Part shown: piece by piece, positions 22,831-33,480 of the stretch
Numbering within the stretch: position 1 is the stretch's first letter
Layout of the letters: the number at the start of each line of letters is the position of its first letter
Origin: Tenodera sinensis
Taxonomy: Eukaryota > Arthropoda > Insecta > Mantodea > Mantidae
NCBI GenBank assembly: GCA_030765045.1
Contig: CM060962.1
Coordinates: 91,599,412-91,663,411 of the forward strand
Direction: 5' to 3'
DNA length: 64,000 bases
Notes under the pieces: model-generated
Database searches by the model: none
What the model was told of the DNA's origin: nothing
The model's input: only the letters and a program-made list of their open reading frames with translations
Program-made: the position numbers and the translations under genes

Positions 22831-22998
22831 GATCGTTAACTGCAATTCAAAATTGTTATAAAAGTACACTGAAGTGAATTTTCTTCAATAAAAGGTATTG
22901 TAACATGTTTTAAGTTACTTTTATAATTCTCCTTTAATATTTTTATGTTATGTTATATTCTATGTAACTCAGCAACCAAGTGAGTGCTTAATGTAATT

Positions 22999-23077
22999 AA
23001 TCATCACCGCCACCGCCACCCCACCGCCATCGCCACCGCCACCGCCGCCACCACCACCATCACCACCACCATCCTCA
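22999..23077. repeat. CCGCCA/CCACCA microsatellite
   Basis: Imperfect hexamer and trimer repeats (caccgccaccgcc, then ccaccaccatcacc). It lies in the 3' part of the hAT element. Confidence 0.9.
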
Positions 23078-23218
23078 TACTCATCAATAGCATTTTTACT
23101 GGCAACTCTATTTTTGATTATTTTTCAAATCTTGTTTTGTCATTTTTTGTAATGTTTAGGCCATAAATGCATTTTTTACCAAATTATAGGTCATTAAATG
23201 CATTACCCTACTGGTAAC

Positions 23219-24213
23219 AAATAAGTCAACTGGTGGTTGCATTTGAAAAGCTTCCCAAATCTACAGCAGATAATAGCACAACAAAATTTAACGGCTAACC
23301 ATCAAATAGTTGGGTTGGGTGGGGTCGGGTCGTGCCAGGTCATTTGATTCCATAATTACTGTAATTCAGAAATGCATATTATTTTTCTGTTGTACCATGA
23401 GGGCAACCTTGGCTTTGAGGTTATGCTTAGGTACTTTGCAATCTATCTGTTTATATTTATTCAACTGCTTTGGAAAAAAATAACTTGAAAAATGTGCATT
23501 ATACAGGAGAATAGGAAAGCCGACATACACTATACACAGTCACAAAATTGTTGTAAAATGCCTAAGGGTTAACTTTAAAATACATAAAGGGATCTTTTTC
23601 CTTTTTGACATAAAATACATTGGAAGTTGACACTTCAATTAGTTATGTCATATTCTGATTGGCATTTTACCGATATTCATGGGAATAAACCACAAATTAT
23701 ACTATATAAACCTTTACAACTATTAATTCTTTTTATGCAGAACTAAGCTTGGTTCGAGTTAACAAAGTTTAAAAGTTGCTCTAAAATTTCTTACGTGCAC
23801 TATAACTAATAATATTCTGTAAATGTAAGTGATCTTTCCTGATTTTTATACCAATTTTGAAAACATCACTAAGATGCTGGGTGCAAAAATGGTGCATGTG
23901 CTGAAAATTATACTAAGCTATTACATACAAACATTAGTATCACACTCTCACAGGTTAACTCTGGGTAGGCTTTCCATGTGTGAAAAAATATGAAACACTT
24001 ATCTGAATGGTGATAAGGCTTGTCAATTCAGAAACTTGGTCACAGCATGCATTACTTACGAATCTGGACACACATCATTGTTATCAGTTGAGTAACTTGA
24101 GCCATTGTTATACCCAGCTTTCAGCATAATTTCTATTCGATTTTCTTCTTCTTCTGAGCCAAATAATTCTAAATAAGTAGAATCAAAACTCATTTTATTA
24201 GACATCATTTAAC
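23219..24213. other. intronic sequence, nothing recognised
   Basis: AT-rich, with a short G-rich run (gggttgggtggggtcgggtc) near 23312. No coding similarity seen. Confidence 0.5.
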
Positions 24214-24215
24214 TA

Positions 24216-24913
24216 CTGCATTTACTTGAAAATAAAACCCCCTCGGTTGTAAGACCCGCCAAGTTAGAATGTTAGACACATTAATTTGATACAAGCCATA
24301 ACTCCTAGAAAAAACATTGTCCTTCACTCATTAGTAGCTTCAACCCTTTTACCAACATTCTCCTTACTAGTAAAACAAAATCTTTGGTTACAACAGCAGC
24401 AACTTTATTAAAAGTGAGTTTCTCTTGTACCTGTCTATGTTGGCAGTAATATGAATTCACGAAAAATTTTCACTCTAGTTTTATGCTAGATGTTCTGAAA
24501 TTCGCTGAACAAAAATGGTGTACAAGCAGTGGGTTGAGAGTATTTGGCACTACATTATTCACTACTGGAGAAATCAGAGATGAACTTAAGGTCGTGAAAA
24601 AAGTAACTATCTTTCTGTGGGCCTAAGAAGGGATGCCATGCTGCACTGGATGATGCAGTGACAGTGGGCAGAAGAGAAGAAAAGAGAGTGCTGTGTAGTT
24701 ATCTGTTAAATTATGCAAATGAAAGAGCACGAAGTAACAAAGCAGCATGTGAGCAACAACAATAGTTAGTGCTTAAGAAAACAAAGGTATTCAGTTCCTA
24801 GTATAGTAACACCTTTTACTCTCATTTTGTGAAATACTCATCTGTAAGACCCTCCCAATTTTTCGGCAATAACTCTGTTAAAAAAAGGGGGTCTTATTTT
24901 AAAGTAAATATGG
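24216..24913. mobile_element. Tigger/pogo-like non-autonomous DNA transposon (698 bp)
   Basis: Ends are inverted repeats: ctgcatttacttgaaaataa at the left and, on the reverse strand, ccatatttactttaaaataa at the right, both continuing to a CCCCCT run. TA dinucleotides flank both ends (24214-24215, 24914-24915). Inside, broken frames such as KQWVERVFG and CYLLNYANERARSNKAACEQ faintly recall the HTH region of pogo-type transposases. No DDE domain remains. Confidence 0.7.
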
Positions 24914-24915
24914 TA

Positions 24916-25203
24916 TTTATCAGTGTTTATTTCCATGCCATCTTTGTATATCATGCAAAAAGCTCTAAAAATCCAGAACTACACACATACCTTTTTATAG
25001 CCTTCTATACTTGTGGCTGGGAATCCCCTTTAACCCTTTAATTGGCAGCATTGCTTACAAGCAACATATAAATTTGCTAAGTTCTGAGACACTTTATTGG
25101 CTCTTTCTTTTTAATTTGCTGTTCTGCTAACCTAAATAAATAACATTTAAGTATTTGCAGTTGTCTAACATTGTAAAAATATTACATTTTTTCAACAAAA
25201 CTG

Positions 25204-25242
<39 letters not shown>

Positions 25243-26124
25243 AAAGAAGTGAAATCCTTGGAACTGCAGTCAAATGTAACCCCATCAGCTTCCAAGTGTA
25301 TCATTACAACAATTACCTTCCTTTACCACAGGCACATATGACTGCAGTTGCTGGGCTTCAAATTTGCAATGTTTGGCTTTGAATGGCTGGCCAGCTCATT
25401 GTGTGTTGCCTTAACCATCACGGCTACTTGAATTGCTTCAGCTAAGGTGCCTCCAAAAGGGATATGAAAACCAGTTTACAAATTAGAGGAAGAACGGCAT
25501 ATATAGCAAAATGACTTGCCAATTAAAGGGTTAAACAAATTTTGACAAGCTACAAATGGATACCATACTTCTGACATCTGACAATGATTTTAAAAAGCAT
25601 TAGCTAGTTCCAGCCAAAAATGCTCAGTTGATAACCAAGTTTACCTTATTTTTGGATGCTTGAGGTTATGCCATTCACCCTGACCATGAAGGGTTAACAC
25701 ACATACAAGTTAAGCTCAGCTATGTGGTATTGTTTGTGGTATTGTTAGTTTAGCAGAAAATTCAGGTATTTTTATTATTGTAAACTATGCTTGCAATTTT
25801 TCAAAATTACTAATGCAAGAAAAATATAAAAGTGATTACAATGTCACTCAAGCACTGGATTCTTCAATGATGCTAGGCAAACATACTAGTTATGCTTTCC
25901 TTTGACAAGGTGAGGATGCAAGGAAGCTTTATAACCTGCATTAAGGTTTGTAGAAATTAGAAAATTATATTTACTTCCTTCAGTCTAGTCATACTTACCT
26001 CCATTCTCCACACCTGAAGCATTGTCAAAGAAAGAAAACAGCATAAAACTTTATTCATATATATAACAGGTAATAGAGAAAGCATCAAATGGTTTCAGTA
26101 AAATAATCTCATTGACAGCAAATA
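24916..26124. other. intronic sequence with a 33-T run
   Basis: A run of 33 T at 25206-25238 is followed by a segment that could be an antisense or retroposed tail, but no element is recognised beside it. Remaining sequence shows nothing. Confidence 0.5.
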
Positions 26125-26126
26125 TA

Positions 26127-27360
26127 GAGTAGTTAAATTATATTCAAACCCATTTGCAGACTCGCTCTCCTTCACTATGTCCGTGCTGGCTGCCCGAACT
26201 TCAGACTGGCAAATCATGCTCGAAAGTGCATCAGCACCAACTATCACTTCAATTATCTGTGGAAGAACGCGTGTTATTTGTAAAGTTTACTTCAAGCATG
26301 CATCTGCTCGCCATGTCCACAGGGAGTTTGTTGAAAAGTTTCTGAACTCTGTACCACCTGCAAGGACAACTGTATGTAAATAAATTTGAAGCTTTGTGTT
26401 CGGTGTTGGACAAGAAACATTCGAGGAAGAAGTCAGTGTTAACTGAAAATAAACTGGATGACACTGGTGCTACTTTAGAATGTTTGCCTCGAAAATCGCT
26501 GAAAACACTAGTGCAGCAAACAGGTGTATCTTGATCTTCTGCAAGAAATGCTACAGGTCTGTTGAAACTGAAGCCCTATCCCTACACATGAGTACATACG
26601 TTAAAGCCAAATGCTAAACATGTGAATTATTGTAACTGGTTTTTCCAATCTGTAGAAAGGGGTTTCATTCACCCACTGATGAATCTTGGTTTCATCTAAT
26701 TAGATGTGTGAATACTCACAACAGTCGCTACTGGGCTTCAGAAAAACCTGTGCTATTGGATGAAACGCCTTATTATGATCAGAAAATTGGAGTGTGTTGT
26801 GCGATAAGTGCTAGAAGAATAATAGGGCTCATATTTTTTGATGAAACAATAAATGCAGAGCGATATCAGAGGTTAATTCTGAGGCCATTTTTCAATTAAT
26901 TTACAGAAGACAAATCATATGGTTGGTTCCAGCAATATTCTACAACAGCACATTCGGCTGCTGTATCATTAAATGCAGTAAGAGAGGTGTTTGATGACAG
27001 AATAATTAATATTGATTTGTGGCCCCCTCGTTCTCCTGGCCTAACGAGTTGTGATTTTTATTTATGGTGTTCTTTAAAAGACAAAGTGCATCGTTCCAAT
27101 CGTCACACACTACAGGAACTTAGAGAAAACATTATACAAGAAATCACAAGAATTCCTGCTGTTGAGCTTCAAAGAGTGAGCAAGAATATTTACACGAGAT
27201 ACACTGCCTATTTGAGAGCAGAAGGTTGACATTTCCTGCATCTATTATAAGGTAAGGATTTTAGCTCACCTCTGCCAGCATAAATTCCCTGGCAATTGCT
27301 GGCTGTCTCGCGCAGTAGAGAGAGACCACGAGAGTGGGTTTGAATATAATTTAACTATTC
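26127..27360 (+). mobile_element. mariner-type DNA transposon, complete ends (1234 bp)
   Basis: Inverted repeats start gagtagttaaattatattca at 26127 and, on the reverse strand, gaatagttaaattatattca at 27360. The match continues to CAAACCCA: one mismatch in 26. TA dinucleotides flank both sides (26125-26126 and 27361-27362), the Tc1/mariner duplication. Length and the single transposase region suit a mariner-type element. Host position: inside the 25.7-kb intron of the DOCK7-like gene. Confidence 0.92.
26177..27229 (+). pseudogene. mariner-type transposase (DUF4817-like HTH plus DDE), inactivated
   Basis: The N-terminal region reads RTRVICKVYFKHASARHVHR then KFEALCSVLDKKHSRKK, resembling the DUF4817-type helix-turn-helix found with insect transposases. 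A frame slip near 26680 leads to TDESWFHLIRCVN (first catalytic D), IGVCCAISARRIIGLIFFDE and YGWFQQYSTTAHSAA. In that last block the second catalytic D is replaced by Y (FQQD expected). It ends with WPPRSPGLTSCDFYLWCSLK, which keeps the third D. Stops occur near 26533, 26590 and 26897. The loss of a catalytic residue means this copy could not transpose itself. Confidence 0.85.
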
Positions 27361-27362
27361 TA

Positions 27363-28289
27363 CATAATGCACAGATTGGCACAGCAAACTGGCACATTGG
27401 ATTGGAGGTGGAGATAACCATTTGCATAAAAAGACAAAATTATAATAATGGTGACACCATACAATATGGATCTATATTTACAATGGTTACTGTCTTTGTG
27501 TACCAAGTGGCCATACAGAACTAATGACAAACTGCTCAGCTGATTTCCTTGGGGCCAAGTTTCAATTTTGTTAAATGAAAGGATACAATCAAAAGAGTGT
27601 AAAATGTTTTAAAATGTGAATTAACATAGATTAGATCATGCTGACAAGATAGTATATGTATCATTTTTCCTGGCATATAAATTGCAATAAAAATGTCTCC
27701 AAATTAATTTATGAAAGAAAAGTTGGAGCACGTCCTTCACATTTATTATCACTTTAAGCTATTAGTGGAAAATGAGGTGTTTATAGTGATGTTATTTGGC
27801 ATGCGTACAGCAGCAGTATCTACATAAAAGATTATGGATTAGTCTGTAATACTCTACAACTTAAATTATGGAATGTTAGGCCTCAGTCTTCCATTTACCA
27901 AATGATTGAGAAGACATATTTTGAGAATCTGCTGTCCCCATTTTCAACCGCTGGTCAGCTAACAAATCCTTCTTCTCTGGGTATCTGTAACATCATCTTA
28001 TGTAGCATTGGCGAGTTTAGATTACACTATCATCGGCTAGAATTTTAAACTTCATAATCCAATGTCCAAAACCTTTGGTATACAATATTACTCAATTATA
28101 TGTCTTCAAAAGAAGACTTTTAGTCTCTAAGGAGATTAAAATTTTTTTAGGATTTGGCTTTCATATTTTATATTTTCTCAAAATATACCAGCCTTTTCAA
28201 TATATTTTTCCATCCAACAAAACCATTCATAAAAAATTCTCCTGCTCTCTTCCTGTTCAACTTCACATGGTTCTTACCAGGCTGCAATT
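27363..28289. other. intronic sequence, nothing recognised
   Basis: AT-rich, no domain or shared repeat seen. Confidence 0.5.
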
Positions 28290-28903
28290 AGGTCCCCATC
28301 ACTTTGAACTTGAGCTCCTTGAGGTTTTCCTTGATATGGAGAAATAGAGCAAAGTCACATGGACAAGGTCAGGTCCATAGGATGAATGTTCAAGCAATAG
28401 CAGATGAATATTCCCCCAATACTCTTGGTAAGCCTGGCCTGATGTGCTGGAGTATTGTCATGATGGAACCTCCGGGTGTCCAGATTAGACTTCAGCCTAC
28501 GCTACTTCAGCTCTACAATCAGCTGAGATATACCATTTAGCACTCGGTATACCACTTGGCAGTGACAGTTTGTTGTTCCTGTAGCACAAGCGTCTTGATA
28601 ATTCCATGCTTAGTGAGGAACACAGTAATCATTTTCTTCTTCACTGACTATGACTACTTCACCATGGTGGGGGTTGGTTATCTTCAAAGACCCAAATTTT
28701 GTTCTTGGACTTACAAGGTAAGACATCATGATAGTATAGTCATGCTTCATCACCAGTTACAATGGACATAACGATTGAGATCACCCATTTTGGCATTTTC
28801 TGAGCATGTCCACCATTTCACCCTTGATGCATGCTGCTCAATAGTTAGGTTGTGGGAGACTCACAGGTTGCAATTTTTTTCACTTTCAGATGCTCATGTA
28901 GAA
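28290..28903 (-). pseudogene. mariner transposase, C-terminal half of a split element
   Basis: The minus strand gives ILHEHLKVKKIATCESPTT, then VTGDEA-LYYHDVLPCKSKN (first catalytic D) and, after decayed sequence, EHSSYGPDLVHVTLLYFSIS (YSPDLAPCDFFLF box; the final D is lost). This follows exactly from the N-terminal half at 33006-33480, whose last residues are GITASSVHTIL. The sequence tcatgtagaattg is present at both break points (28894-28906, 33008-33020), so one element was split by an insertion. Confidence 0.8.
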
Positions 28904-28992
28904 TTGTTGTTAGCAAATGCTGGATTTCTGACAATGAAGTCATTAATCCTCTTGCTCTCCAATATTTTTCACTGATGGATGGGGCACTAGAA
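28904..28992 (-). mobile_element. LINE-A 3' end, first part of the copy that split the mariner
   Basis: The last 88 bp of LINE-A (through gttagcaaatgctgg). With 32834-33010 it makes up a single 5'-truncated LINE-A insertion of about 265 bp whose target duplication is tcatgtagaattg. It is interrupted by a later 3.84-kb segment flanked by tagaa. Confidence 0.8.
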
Positions 28993-28993
28993 C

Positions 28994-29530
28994 TTGTTGT
29001 TAGCTAATGCTGGATTTCTGACAATGAAGTCATTAATCCTCTTGCTCTCCAATATTTTTCACAATGATATTGAAGAGAGCAATAGCAGTAATAGTAACCG
29101 CTTTTTAGAGAGCACCATATTTTTATGTTTTGGCGGTCACATCGCTCTCTCACAACCCCCAGAATGTCTGGAGGACCACACCTGTCGTTGGTTTACGGGT
29201 CTCACCGACCTGACCGGGAGAGTTATCAAAATAAATTCACCGACCATATCCTCTGATTACCAATCAGAGGACGTATTACATGCCATGACAGGTCAGCATG
29301 TTAGGGGTTAAGAGTTTATAGAGAAATGGAGAGGTTGGAAAAATAAAGACTTCCTAGCCCTCAGGAACCCTAATAGCATCGGAGTCAGAAGAAAACAAGA
29401 GATGACCAAGGTAAGGTCAGATAGAAAAGTTACAGTGAGGAGCAAACCACCAGTAAGTGGAAGTAATGTTCTGCTCAGCTTGGGTACCTTGTGGTTGCCA
29501 TCCACATATCCCCTAGACGGGGACCCCTGA
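28994..29530 (-). mobile_element. short LINE-A derivative (5' region fused to 3' end)
   Basis: Minus-strand order: the 5' leader starting tcaggggtccccgtctaggg at 29530, through the leader seen upstream of LINE-A ORF2, then directly the last about 65 bp of LINE-A from gtgaaaaatattggagagc to gctaacaac. All of ORF2 except its last codons is missing. The junction sequence ttcaatatcat is shared with the copy at 34413, which shows that this deletion form was itself copied. The long minus-strand frame 29640-29308 is leader sequence with no known domain. Confidence 0.88.
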
Positions 29531-30279
29531 AGGGTATATTCATAAATGTATATAATATTAAAAGTCAAAATAATGTGTGAATTTAAATTATCATCTGATA
29601 CAAAGTGGAGGTTCATATTGTGCACTGGCAATTCACTCAATCAAACAATATTTTTTCTAGCTTGCAATTAGAGAAAGCTCTAGCAGCTGTGAAACCACAT
29701 GGCCACCTTGAATAATTTCTACAGTAAAAATCTGATGTGTTGCACTCACATGACCCTCTTCACCCCCGCACCAACCACTCCCACAAACTCTTATTCCTCT
29801 ACCTTCTTCATATTAGTTGAGACAACATTTGCAGAAACTATCCCACTGCCCGTGTTCCTGCATGTGCAATGGGAACATGGGAACACAGTAGGCTTTGAGT
29901 GATAACCAATAGAAGTGGAAAGGTAGTTTGCAGTGCTCAAAAATGTACTACCTGATAGGATGCATAGCTCAAAGTGGAAAATATGAAAAAATATCTTGTC
30001 ATTATGTGTAATCAAATGACTGTTAATGATTGACGAAAGTTATTGTGTATTAAACGTGATGCATTAACAAAATTACTAACAGGTACTGTTAATACAGTAA
30101 ATAAACAACACTACATGTTTTAATGGACTTTCTGAAAAAAATTCTCCTCTAGCAGTAATGGAAATTGAGGAGCACACTGGAGTTTACAGCTGTTAGCATT
30201 AGTAGTATTGGGAAATCTCCAAGAGATAAAAATTACGGGCAAGCTAAGAAAGGAAAAGAGGGAAACTGACTGGGCAAGT
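29531..30279. other. intronic sequence, nothing recognised
   Basis: AT-rich. No shared repeats or domains recognised. Confidence 0.5.
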
Positions 30280-30287
30280 GTGATGAC

Positions 30288-30885
30288 CAGAGACCGGAAC
30301 TTAGGCAGAACACCTTTTTAAATGTGTCAAATCTATCTTCAATTTGAAAGTGAATCTGAATGAACTATACCTTTGTGATTGAAACACCAAAGTTTTATGT
30401 TGCCTTTTTCTGCCTTTATTTCATTATTTATCTGGATAAACTTAGAAATATTTAAAAAATTTTACAAGGTGACACTTCTGTTGCAGTTGAAATGGATCCT
30501 ACAATGATGCTATGTTTTAGATTTGCTCCAATAACCTCTGTTGACGTTGAGAGGTAATTTTGTCATATGAAAAATGTGTTAACTGACAGGAGACTCAACA
30601 TGACCCCAGAGAACTTAAAAAAATATTTGGTTATCATGCGCAATGAATAAGGCATTGCAACACACAGCCTTTTTAAAAATTTCATTTTTGTGTCAATTAC
30701 AACACTAGCATTTTGTTTAAAACTTTAAGTTCTTTAAAATATGACAATCAAGTTATTGAATAGTGTAATCTATTAAATAAATGGGTTTTTCTAATTGCCT
30801 TTTATTGCCTGCTTTAGTATTTATAATGCCTTTTTGCCTGCCTATTTTAATGATTTACATATAATGCCTAAACTTCCAGTCTCTG
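30288..30885 (+). mobile_element. hAT non-autonomous element (598 bp) with perfect 8-bp duplication
   Basis: Inverted ends cagagaccggaacttaggca and, on the reverse strand, cagagactggaagtttaggc. The exact octamer gtgatgac lies on both sides (30280-30287, 30886-30893). Inside (about 30487-30648) is a transposase C-terminal remnant: VEMDPTMMLCFRFAPITSVD then CHMKNVLTDRRLNMTPENLK, the hAT dimerisation region. The rest of the transposase is deleted. Its ends differ from the 43234 hAT family. Confidence 0.88.
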
Positions 30886-31119
30886 GTGATGACTTTGTGA
30901 TAAGCGTTGTGTGTATGCATGTGCTTATAAGTTATAGCTCCATTACCAGATACTGTGTAATTTTGACCTAAATATTGTTTATACATTTGTTGCATGAGTC
31001 ACATACATCTGCTGTAGGTTTCTGTTTAGGCTATGTTGTATGTGCACTCCACATTTATGGTGGGAACAACCTCAGCCAATCTATGAGAAGGAAACATGAA
31101 TGGGTACATTAAGCTGTGC

Positions 31120-31660
31120 TTACTCTGGGTTAAGCTTATAAAATACAAATACCAAGAGCTGAATTTTCAGATTCTTGAAAAACCTGCTACTTTCAAACAT
31201 CAAAGATGCTATTCCGCCTAACAAAAAATCTGGCATATACCAAATTGAATGCAGTGATTGTAATGAAGTATACATTGGAAAAACCAAAAGAAATTTAGAA
31301 ATTAGATCCAAGGAACACATTAGGAACATCAAGAGTAAACAATTAGAAAAATCAGCAGTTGCCTTACACTTTTGGACAAAAAATCATGACGTAAAGCCAG
31401 AACCGAAACTTCTCAAACACATAACTGGAAAACAAGAACTGTCCACATGGAAAAAATCTTCATTTTAAACAATAGAAACTGAGTATTTAATTTCGACATT
31501 CCCCAGAAAGATATTTTCAGCAAGTTCCTTGAACCGTTACCAGAAGAAACTTCAGAAGAAGCATCGCCATCCGCACCATGAAATACCATGGAAACCCAGT
31601 TATTGTCCGGTTGATAATGGAGGGAAGTTAACCTCTGAAACGCGTTGCGGAAAATTATAA
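31120..31660 (+). pseudogene. Penelope-like element, GIY-YIG endonuclease and 3' region
   Basis: Open from 31175 to 31468: AIPPNKKSGIYQIECSDCNE, VYIGKTKRNLEIRSKEHIRN, EKSAVALHFWTKNHDVKPEP and HITGKQELSTWKKSSF. This is the GIY-YIG endonuclease domain of Penelope-like retroelements (GIYQIxCxxC, YIGKT, R...EH, S-A-V-A-xH). The CCHH-like zinc ligands before and inside it are present. Past the stop, frame -1/+1 sequence continues IETEYLISTFP. The reverse transcriptase is absent: the element is 5'-truncated at about 31120. A hammerhead-like motif sits in the 3' region at 31609-31650. Confidence 0.85.
31609..31650 (+). ncRNA. hammerhead-ribozyme-like motif (degenerate)
   Basis: Order of parts: TTGATAA (CUGANGA with two changes), a five-base helix GGAGG with CCTCT, GAAA, then a small hairpin CGC-GTT-GCG. 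It lies just 3' of a Penelope-like coding fragment, where such ribozymes are known to occur. The changed core bases and the missing cleavage triplet after the hairpin (GAA instead of a U-H) argue that it is dead or a chance match. Confidence 0.35.
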
Positions 31661-32020
31661 TGTAAGTATTGTTTATAATCTTCGCAAAACTTAAAGGCAT
31701 ATGGAGGTGGGCCATACTGCGGACTCCAGCGAATCCTACGCTTGCCCCTCCTACCAGCGCTGCCGAATGTGGTGCATGCATCTCACACAACCTTATGTAC
31801 CTCTGCCGGTACACGCACTATGCTTGACAACAGCGCTCTGCTTGAGCATTGGCCAGCGTTCACATGCCTTTAACTTTTGCGAGCAGTATAGTGTTAATTG
31901 ACCCACCTTTTAAGTTAAATTAAAAAATTACTTATTTCATGTTTGGTAATTTCACAGCAGAGCTACAGAGTGGAACATTGGTTTTGAGGAGTGCAAGTGA
32001 ACACTTTTTTTAAATTTTCT
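31661..32020. other. intronic sequence after the Penelope-like fragment
   Basis: Relatively GC-rich around 31700-31860. It may still be Penelope-like 3' sequence; no domain recognised. Confidence 0.4.
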
Positions 32021-32200
32021 TTCTTTACCCGATTAACCTCCCCTTATGTAGGACTTACATCCCCTAGTACTTACAAGCCAGTGCCTAGGGTCAGCCGCCT
32101 GTCGGGGAGCACAGGAACCTATGTACCAGACAGAGTGAACACCTGCAAGTATGAGAGTAAGGAAGAGGAAGAGGATGATATGAAATGCAGGCTAAATTGA
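32021..32200 (-). mobile_element. SINE-A fragment (3' half)
   Basis: Matches the left 180 bp of the copies at 37196 and 46056 (cttatgtaggacttacat, agtgcctagggtcagccgcc, gaccagacagagtgaacacc-like blocks). The tRNA-like head is missing. Confidence 0.8.
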
Positions 32201-32833
32201 GGTGCTTAGAATAGCAAGGGCATAAGCGCCAAAGTACGATTTTTTTTCTTTCGACATATAGTACGAAGCCTACGCTAAGTGTAAACAGTTGATACACCCT
32301 GGATATGAACGAATTCTCCATTTGAATACAGCATGGTGTTAGACCTTATGTGCTTCAGGCCGAATCTCGAGAATAGCAGGGGTGTATGAGCCAACCTGCC
32401 GGCCAGAGCCAGCCGCTATGCTGTAACAGTCGCTCCTTAACAGAATGTACCAATAAATCACTTAAGAGAGGCTACTGTTGATTTTCAGGCCTTTACTCCT
32501 CATAAATGGTTATTCCTTAACCTTTCAAACATTTTTGTGGTTTTGTAAATAGTTTTTGCCTGGATGTACTCCTGCATGTATGGGGTATTTCTTTAGTTCA
32601 GTCTGTTGCTGTAAAGAAAGCTGTAACATGTTTTAGTGACTTGCAGCTCTCGGTTTAACTTGTGTTTAGCATTATGCTTTTAGAGTTGTGTTGTTTACTA
32701 ACAATGCCATTGAACAAACTTTTAGTGCATTTAGCATAGTGTTTTACTTTTATTAAGCACTATGAGTGACACAGATAGTGATTCTATTTCTCATCACGTA
32801 AGTCGTCCCAGAAAATGCAATTTTCTGGGACAA

Positions 32834-33010
32834 TAGAAGTGGCCGGGCATATTTGAAGGTGGTCTCAATCCATTTCCTCTTGCAGATCATATAGAGGACA
32901 GAGTGGTGAAGAATATATCCCAATTCTGTTTAAATGTTTTGCCAGACAATCATGTCCTGTAATCAACCTGAGAGTTACAACTGCTGTTTTTCGAGGATAC
33001 TCAGGAATCA
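32834..33010 (-). mobile_element. LINE-A internal fragment, second part of the copy that split the mariner
   Basis: Encodes IPEYPRKTAVVTLRLITGHD and CPLYDLQEEMD on the minus strand. It ends at tagaa (32834-32838), the same five bases that end the other part at 28988-28992. The 5' truncation at attcctgag joins mariner sequence at tgtagaattg. Confidence 0.82.
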
Positions 33011-33480
33011 TGTAGAATTGTATGAACTGATGATGCAGTGATCCCCAATATCTCTTGAATTGCTTGATATTAAATTCGCCTGTCTTATTGCAGCAATGCA
33101 TATGCTGCATTAATGTTTTCCGCAGTAACAGCTGTTGCTGGCCTCCCTGATATCAAGGTCATAAACTCCCGTTTTAAATTGCTCATACCATCTGTAAACA
33201 CCAGTTCAGGACAGGTCTTTACCACCAAACACACACAAAAATTCTTCCAGACACTGTTCTGGATTCAACCCATGCTTAAAGCTGCAGTAAACAATCGCAA
33301 GAAAATTCCAACTTCTCAACTCAGCTATTGTCTTCACACTGCAGTTTCTGAAATTTATGGAAGAAAGAGCAATAATACCAGGGATACCAATTTTGCCAGA
33401 TTTGGTTCTAAAAGTACTTGTTGAAGACAGCACAATAGTTTTGGACTTCCATACAATTGGTATTGCAGTACTCAAAACTT
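33006..33480 (-). pseudogene. mariner transposase, N-terminal half of a split element
   Basis: Minus-strand reading: FRNCSVKTIAELRSWNFLAI, FKHGLNPEQCLEEFLCVFGG, GVYRWYEQFKTG, GRPATAVTAENINAAYALLQ and IQEILGITASSVHTIL. This is the paired helix-turn-helix N-terminus of a mariner (SETMAR-like) transposase with a GRP hinge. The open frame is broken near 33200 and 33130. The continuation is at 28903. Confidence 0.8.

Larger units (their letters stand above)
20867..23210 (+). mobile_element. hAT element, full-length but decayed
   Basis: The left end is tagggcaaggtaattaatga at 20867 and the right end is gcattaccctac, ending at 23210. They form a diverged inverted repeat of the same type as the 43234-45635 element (TAGGGT...ACCCTA). 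Flanking octamers are ctgatgac (20859-20866) and ctggtaac (23211-23218), six of eight identical, as expected for an old hAT duplication. It contains the transposase pseudogene 21390-22830 and a CCGCCA microsatellite. Confidence 0.65.

Noticed and set aside
28994..29640. Open frames on both strands over the short LINE-A copy, considered as a LINE ORF1
   Set aside because: Not conserved between the three short copies and without coiled coil, zinc knuckle or RNA-binding motifs; better read as untranslated leader.
32865..33110. An 81-codon frame joining mariner and LINE-A sequence, considered as a fusion gene
   Set aside because: It simply reads across the insertion boundary at 33010; target duplication and decay on both sides show that it is not a functional fusion.
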